From assembly GCA_026004935.1 (NCBI GenBank), contig BPKC01000001.1, forward strand, positions 2,367,381 to 2,431,380: DNA of 64,000 nt. The letters are read 5' to 3'. Positions 60,411-64,000 of the stretch are shown piece by piece (position 1 is the first letter of the stretch; each line of letters starts with the position of its first letter). The notes under the pieces are model-generated. The model was not told the DNA's origin. It did not search any database and saw only the letters and a program-made list of their open reading frames with translations. The stretch comes from Rhodothalassiaceae bacterium (lineage in GTDB: Bacteria; Pseudomonadota; Alphaproteobacteria; Sphingomonadales; Rhodothalassiaceae). The translations under genes were made by a program, and so were the position numbers.

Positions 60411-62222
60411 TCAGTCGCCCATGCCCGGCTCGACGATGTCCCAGCGGATCATCATCGAGTGGTCCTCATGCACGACATTGTGGCAGTGCATGACGTAGGG
60501 GCCGAACCAGTCGCGCCAGCGGCCGAAGAACTTGATCTGGTCGCCCGGGGCGAGCCGGACCACGTCCTTCTTGGTGTCGCGCACGGCATTGAAGGGTACG
60601 GGCTTGCCGTTGACCTCGTAGATCTGGAACTCCTCCATGTGGGTGTGCACGGGGTGCGCCCAGGAGTCGCCCATGTTCACGAGGGTCCACAGCTCGGCCG
60701 AACCCTGCTCGATGGCCGCATCGACGCGGTTGGGATCCATGAGACGGCCGTTCACGGTGAACAGACCGTTGTCGTAATCCCAGTACCAGACGCGTTCGCG
60801 CCGCACCTCGCGGAAGTCGATGTCGGGCTGCTGGAAGAAGTAGTCGGGAATCCGGCTCGGATCCTCGACATGGCCGCCGACCACGCGGAACTGCATGATC
60901 GGGATGCCCTCGTCGAGCAGCCGCCCCGTCGGACCTTCACCGGTCTCGCGGATGTCGAGCCGGTTGACGAGATAGACGTTGTCGCCCGGATTGAAGTGCG
61001 AGAAGTCGAGGATGACGTCCGAACGGTTGGCCACCCACAGCTCGATGTGGTCGGTCTCGATCGGCGAGGTGTGGAAGTTGCCGTCTTCCGTCAGCATGAT
61101 GAACTTCAGGCCCTTCCTGGCCTTCGGATCCGCGCTGTCGGTGGTCAGCCACAGATCGTAGAGCCGGCTCGGGCCGCCGTTCAGGATGCGGAAGCGGTAC
61201 TTGCGGCGCTTGACCTCCAGATAGGGCTGGATGGTCCGGTTCACCGTCATGGTATCACCCAGCATGCCGAAGGTGGTGTGCTGGAAGGACGGGAACCACT
61301 CGCCGTCGATCTCCTGTGCGGCCGGCGAGAAGAAGTCCCAGACCACCTGACCGTTCTCGTCGAACTGCACGTCGTGCAGGATGAGCGGGATGTCGTATTC
61401 GCCGCTCGGCAGACGATAGGCCCGCGGATTCGGGTCGCGCTCGTTGTCCGAGTCGTACTCGGTGAAGTTGAGCCACATGCCCGAATGGCCCGCGTAGACG
61501 TTGGTCGCCGTGAAGTCGAGCCGGTGGTCGTGGTACCACTTCGTCGTGAGGATCTCCCGCGGGTCGTTGCCGGCGGGGAACATCGCGTAGTGATGATCCC
61601 AGAACTCGCCCGGATCGAAGTAGTCCTGCGGGATGCCGTCCGACTCGGAGGCCGTGTGGAAGTTGTGCAGATGGATCGAGAACGACGACAGCGCCCAGGG
61701 CACATTGCTCTGGCCGAGGGGCGGATGGTCGTTGATCCGCCGCACGAACACCGGCTCGCCGTACCAGGCCTTGTAGGTCGGGCCGGGCGCGATGCCGGTG
61801 AAGTTGTCGGACGAGAACAGGAAGTGCATCGAGCCCTGGTTGTAGGGCGGCTCGGGGTGATAGATCCACCGGCCCTGGTGCAGCCGCTCGTAATAGAATT
61901 TGCGCGGCGGGAACTCGTGCCAGCGCTGATGCCGGTCGGGATCCGGCGGGGTGCCGCCGACGTCCGGATCGAGCAGCCGCGAGGGATGGATCGGCTGCGC
62001 GATCGGCATCCGGAACAGCGGCGCCGTGAACGGCGTCACCTTCGGCGACGGCCGCGAGACCAGTGACGGTCGGAAGTTCTGGGGAAAGACCAGACCAGAC
62101 TGGGGAAATGCCCCAGGCTGACGGTCCAGCTCGTGATTCTTGCCGGCGGACACGTATTTGGCCGCAAGGCCCGCGCCCGCAACGGCAGCACCGAGCTTCA
62201 GTGCGTCACGCCGTTTCAACAT
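60411..62222 (-). CDS. Tat-exported multicopper oxidase
   Basis: 603 residues; AGGAGAGGTCCAC precedes ATG. Tat-type signal (MLKRRDALKLGAAVAGAGLA). The four Cu motifs are complete: HLH (184-186), HDH (231-233, KWYHDHRLDFTATNVYAG), HPVHTH (523-528) and HCHNVVHEDHSM (579-590), whose M590 is the type-1 axial ligand. Three cupredoxin domains. It oxidises one-electron donors (phenols, bilirubin-like compounds or metal ions) and reduces O2 to water in the periplasm. It heads the operon; the long gap upstream must hold its promoter. Confidence 0.93.
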   Translation of the reverse strand: MLKRRDALKLGAAVAGAGLAAKYVSAGKNHELDRQPGAFPQSGLVFPQNFRPSLVSRPSPKVTPFTAPLFRMPIAQPIHPSRLLDPDVGGTPPDPDRHQRWHEFPPRKFYYERLHQGRWIYHPEPPYNQGSMHFLFSSDNFTGIAPGPTYKAWYGEPVFVRRINDHPPLGQSNVPWALSSFSIHLHNFHTASESDGIPQDYFDPGEFWDHHYAMFPAGNDPREILTTKWYHDHRLDFTATNVYAGHSGMWLNFTEYDSDNERDPNPRAYRLPSGEYDIPLILHDVQFDENGQVVWDFFSPAAQEIDGEWFPSFQHTTFGMLGDTMTVNRTIQPYLEVKRRKYRFRILNGGPSRLYDLWLTTDSADPKARKGLKFIMLTEDGNFHTSPIETDHIELWVANRSDVILDFSHFNPGDNVYLVNRLDIRETGEGPTGRLLDEGIPIMQFRVVGGHVEDPSRIPDYFFQQPDIDFREVRRERVWYWDYDNGLFTVNGRLMDPNRVDAAIEQGSAELWTLVNMGDSWAHPVHTHMEEFQIYEVNGKPVPFNAVRDTKKDVVRLAPGDQIKFFGRWRDWFGPYVMHCHNVVHEDHSMMIRWDIVEPGMGD

Positions 62223-63424
62223 GTGGACCTCTCCTGATTGACCTGTTTCAAGGACGAACCCCTGCTCCCGTTGCGGCGGGAACAGACAAGGCCGGCCCGA
62301 TGAGAGCTGCGAAAAGCGTCGGAGGGGCGGATGCCTTCGTCACTCCACGACATGACATCATGCACACCACCGGATCACCGCATTCCTTCCGGGCCTTCAT
62401 CGCCCCGGTGCGCCACGGGTGGCGCCAGCCCCGGTGTCGGCGGGTGATGCGGAAGCGCAGAAGACTCGGGACACCCCGGAAAACACGGAATGTTCGCTTT
62501 CAGGCCTCCCCTGCCCTGCCGGCCCGCGATTCCCGTGACGACGTGCGCCCAATTCAGATGCCGCATTCACGGGTCGCGATGCCGGCCGACGTTCCCCGAT
62601 GAGGGCCTGGCGAACCGCGATGTCTCTCCTCCTTCGCCCCTGCACAACCCCTGTTTGCCGAACCTTGCGATGGCGAGCCTAAACCCATTTCCTACGGGCT
62701 TGCAAGTTTCAATTTGTGACAATTGTGTTGCAGGTGTCACGGCGGCGCATGCCTTGCCCATCGGCGCTTTCCGCAACCCGTTCCCAATACACGACTTTTC
62801 ACGATCGCGTGAGGACGCTCGGGCCGCCCGAATCTCCGGGTCGCCCGCCGCCGGGAAGACTCGCCCGCCCGCCCCTTCTGCCGGCTTGAGAACCGATTCC
62901 CGCCGCCACCCTTGTCGGTCGAGAAATCATTTCTCTTTTTATATCAGAGACATGCATGTGATTTCCGATTCGCGGCAAAATGCCGCGGACCTTGGTGCAC
63001 GATGACGACTCCCCTTGCGCCGCCGTCGGAAGGAGCGCAGCACATCCGCAAATTCATTGCCCCACAGGCATTTCCGCTCACGAACCGGTGAAAAATGTCC
63101 TGTCTCGGCTGGCGTGCCGGCAGGCGGGATTCCCGATTCGGAGCCGGCGGCGCCTTGTCAGACGCGATCTTTTCCTTCAACAGGCGGAAGCACGGGGAAA
63201 GGGACGGCGGAGAAAATCCGGCAAATGATCGTTTCCAACGTTTCGTCATGTATTTCGCGCGCGGCGCGCAGCGGCATTATGTCGCACGCGCACGCGCCGG
63301 CCGCGCGGGCGGCCGGGGCCTGTGCGAGCCGCCCACTCTTCCTTATACTCGAAGCGCGGGCCGGGCCGCCGCCTCGGAAGGCACGCACCGGCCGAGGGAG
63401 CGGTGGCGAGGAGGGGAGGCGGGC
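62223..63424. other. 1.2 kb gene-free intergenic region
   Basis: No frame here has a convincing ribosome site and codon pattern; the longest (62490-63005 plus) has mixed codon use. The divergent promoters of the multicopper-oxidase operon (left) and the GspE-like gene (right) must lie here. Notable marks: GTGACA/TGTCAC inverted pair at about 62716-62740 in an AT-rich tract; CGCGGCA-AAA-TGCCGCG hairpin at 62971-62987; and an AT-rich block at 62925-62970. No tRNA or RNA gene was recognised. Confidence 0.5.
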
Positions 63425-64000
63425 ATGGCCGTGATGGCTCGGAACGGGCGCACAGGGGAGACCGCGCCGATGGAAGACACCGGCGGCGACGGCGACGCGC
63501 TTGCGATGCTCGCGGCCGCGCTGAAGGCGCGCGGGCGCGACGAGGCCGTGCTCGCGCGCGCGCGCCGGGCGGCTGCGGCCTCCGGCGAGCGGCTGGTCAA
63601 GGTGCTGCTAAAGCTCGGCCTCGTCGGCGAGCGCGAGCTCGCCGAGGCGCTCGCCGAGGCCCTGGAGCTGCCCCTCGTCACCGCGGACGGCTTTCCCGAG
63701 ACGCCGCTCTTCGAGGACCGGGTGAGCCCCCGCTTTCTGGCGGAAGAAGGTCTGCTTCCCGTCCGCGAGGAGGAGGGGCGCGTCGTCGTCGCGGCGGTGG
63801 ATCCGACCGCGCACGAGGCGCTCGATGCGCTCGCGCTTGCCCTCGGCCGGCCGGTCGCGCCGGCGGTGGCGCCGCACAGCGAGATCGAGGCGGCGATCGC
63901 CAGGCTCTACGCCGCGGGTTCCCAGCTCGAGACCGAGGCGGCGCTCGAGGAGGAGATGGACGGCGGCGACGCGCTGGCCACCGACATCGAGCGGCTCCGG
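63425..64000 (+). CDS. GspE/PilB-type secretion ATPase, N-terminal part (runs off the window)
   Basis: The frame from ATG 63425 (GAGGGGAGGCGGGC upstream) stays open for 192 codons to the window end. After a short polar start comes a GSPII_E_N/MshEN-type domain: GERLVKVLLKLGLVGERELA, EALAEALELPLVTADGFPE, FLAEEGLLPVREEEGRVVVA and AVAPHSEIEAAIARLYAAGS. In full-length proteins this precedes the hexameric ATPase of type II secretion or type IV pilus assembly; the Walker motifs lie outside the window, so the exact system is open. Confidence 0.8.
   Translation, partial: MAVMARNGRTGETAPMEDTGGDGDALAMLAAALKARGRDEAVLARARRAAAASGERLVKVLLKLGLVGERELAEALAEALELPLVTADGFPETPLFEDRVSPRFLAEEGLLPVREEEGRVVVAAVDPTAHEALDALALALGRPVAPAVAPHSEIEAAIARLYAAGSQLETEAALEEEMDGGDALATDIERLR

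Noticed and set aside
62490-63005. 171-codon frame in the 1.2 kb gap
   Set aside because: Codon pattern is not that of the window's genes; no ribosome site; frames on both strands are equally open.

Overview
The window reads as chromosomal DNA of a free-living, high-GC alphaproteobacterium. The markers are genes largely confined to that class: a complex I NDUFA12-type accessory protein, a DUF2155 protein, the flagellar regulator FliX beside a zinc-less DksA, an RcdA/DUF1465 protein, a SUV3-like helicase, and the rlmH-envC-ctpA-polysaccharide deacetylase-rppH order. Genus or order cannot be fixed by eye. Coding density is high, genes are short-spaced on both strands, several convergent pairs overlap at their 3' ends, and no rRNA, tRNA or CRISPR array was found.

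Layout. 1-6.6 kb: end of aat, then a leftward block (DUF2155, MlaD, NDUFA12, sterol-desaturase-like hydroxylase, small membrane protein), a PhoD-like phosphatase, an SDR epimerase and a TonB-C protein. 6.78-8.06 kb: a MbcA/Xre-RES toxin-antitoxin pair with its own promoter and palindromic operator. 8.2-11.6 kb: thyA-folA, a Sel1 protein and a dicarboxylate/amino-acid symporter. 11.65-12.41 kb: an array of intergenic palindromic repeats. 12.5-14.3 kb: dksA, fliX and a small Cys-rich ORF cut by an in-frame amber codon. 14.4-29.8 kb: rlmI, MAPEG, rpsD, GNAT, a tail-anchored pseudokinase with a membrane partner, bacterioferritin and CBS proteins, DUF1499, MscS channel, thioesterase, aldolase, thiE, NYN nuclease, ndk, rcdA and an aminotransferase.

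30-46 kb: an SDR with a fatty-acyl-AMP ligase, a second PLP enzyme, a small zincin, a second repeat cluster with a 75-bp perfect duplication, the cell-wall block rlmH-envC-ctpA-deacetylase-rppH, a GAF/degenerate histidine-kinase-like protein behind a palindrome-bearing promoter, a DMT exporter, an orphan AceE-like E1 and FdxA. 46-54 kb: TerB-like, S4-domain and helicase genes, then a rightward S9 peptidase, macrodomain protein and lipoprotein dipeptidase.

54.1-62.2 kb holds the most unusual locus: six same-strand genes for exported proteins. They are a Tat-exported multicopper oxidase, a SCO-like protein without its CxxxC, an unrecognised 676-residue exported protein, then (after a terminator) a His-rich SCO, a c-type cytochrome fused to a periplasmic binding-protein domain, and a third SCO. 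I infer a periplasmic copper-dependent oxidation module with its own copper-delivery proteins and a cytochrome that may take electrons or sense a ligand; the substrate is unknown. A 1.2 kb gene-free stretch follows, and the window ends inside a gene starting with a GspE/PilB-type N-terminal domain.
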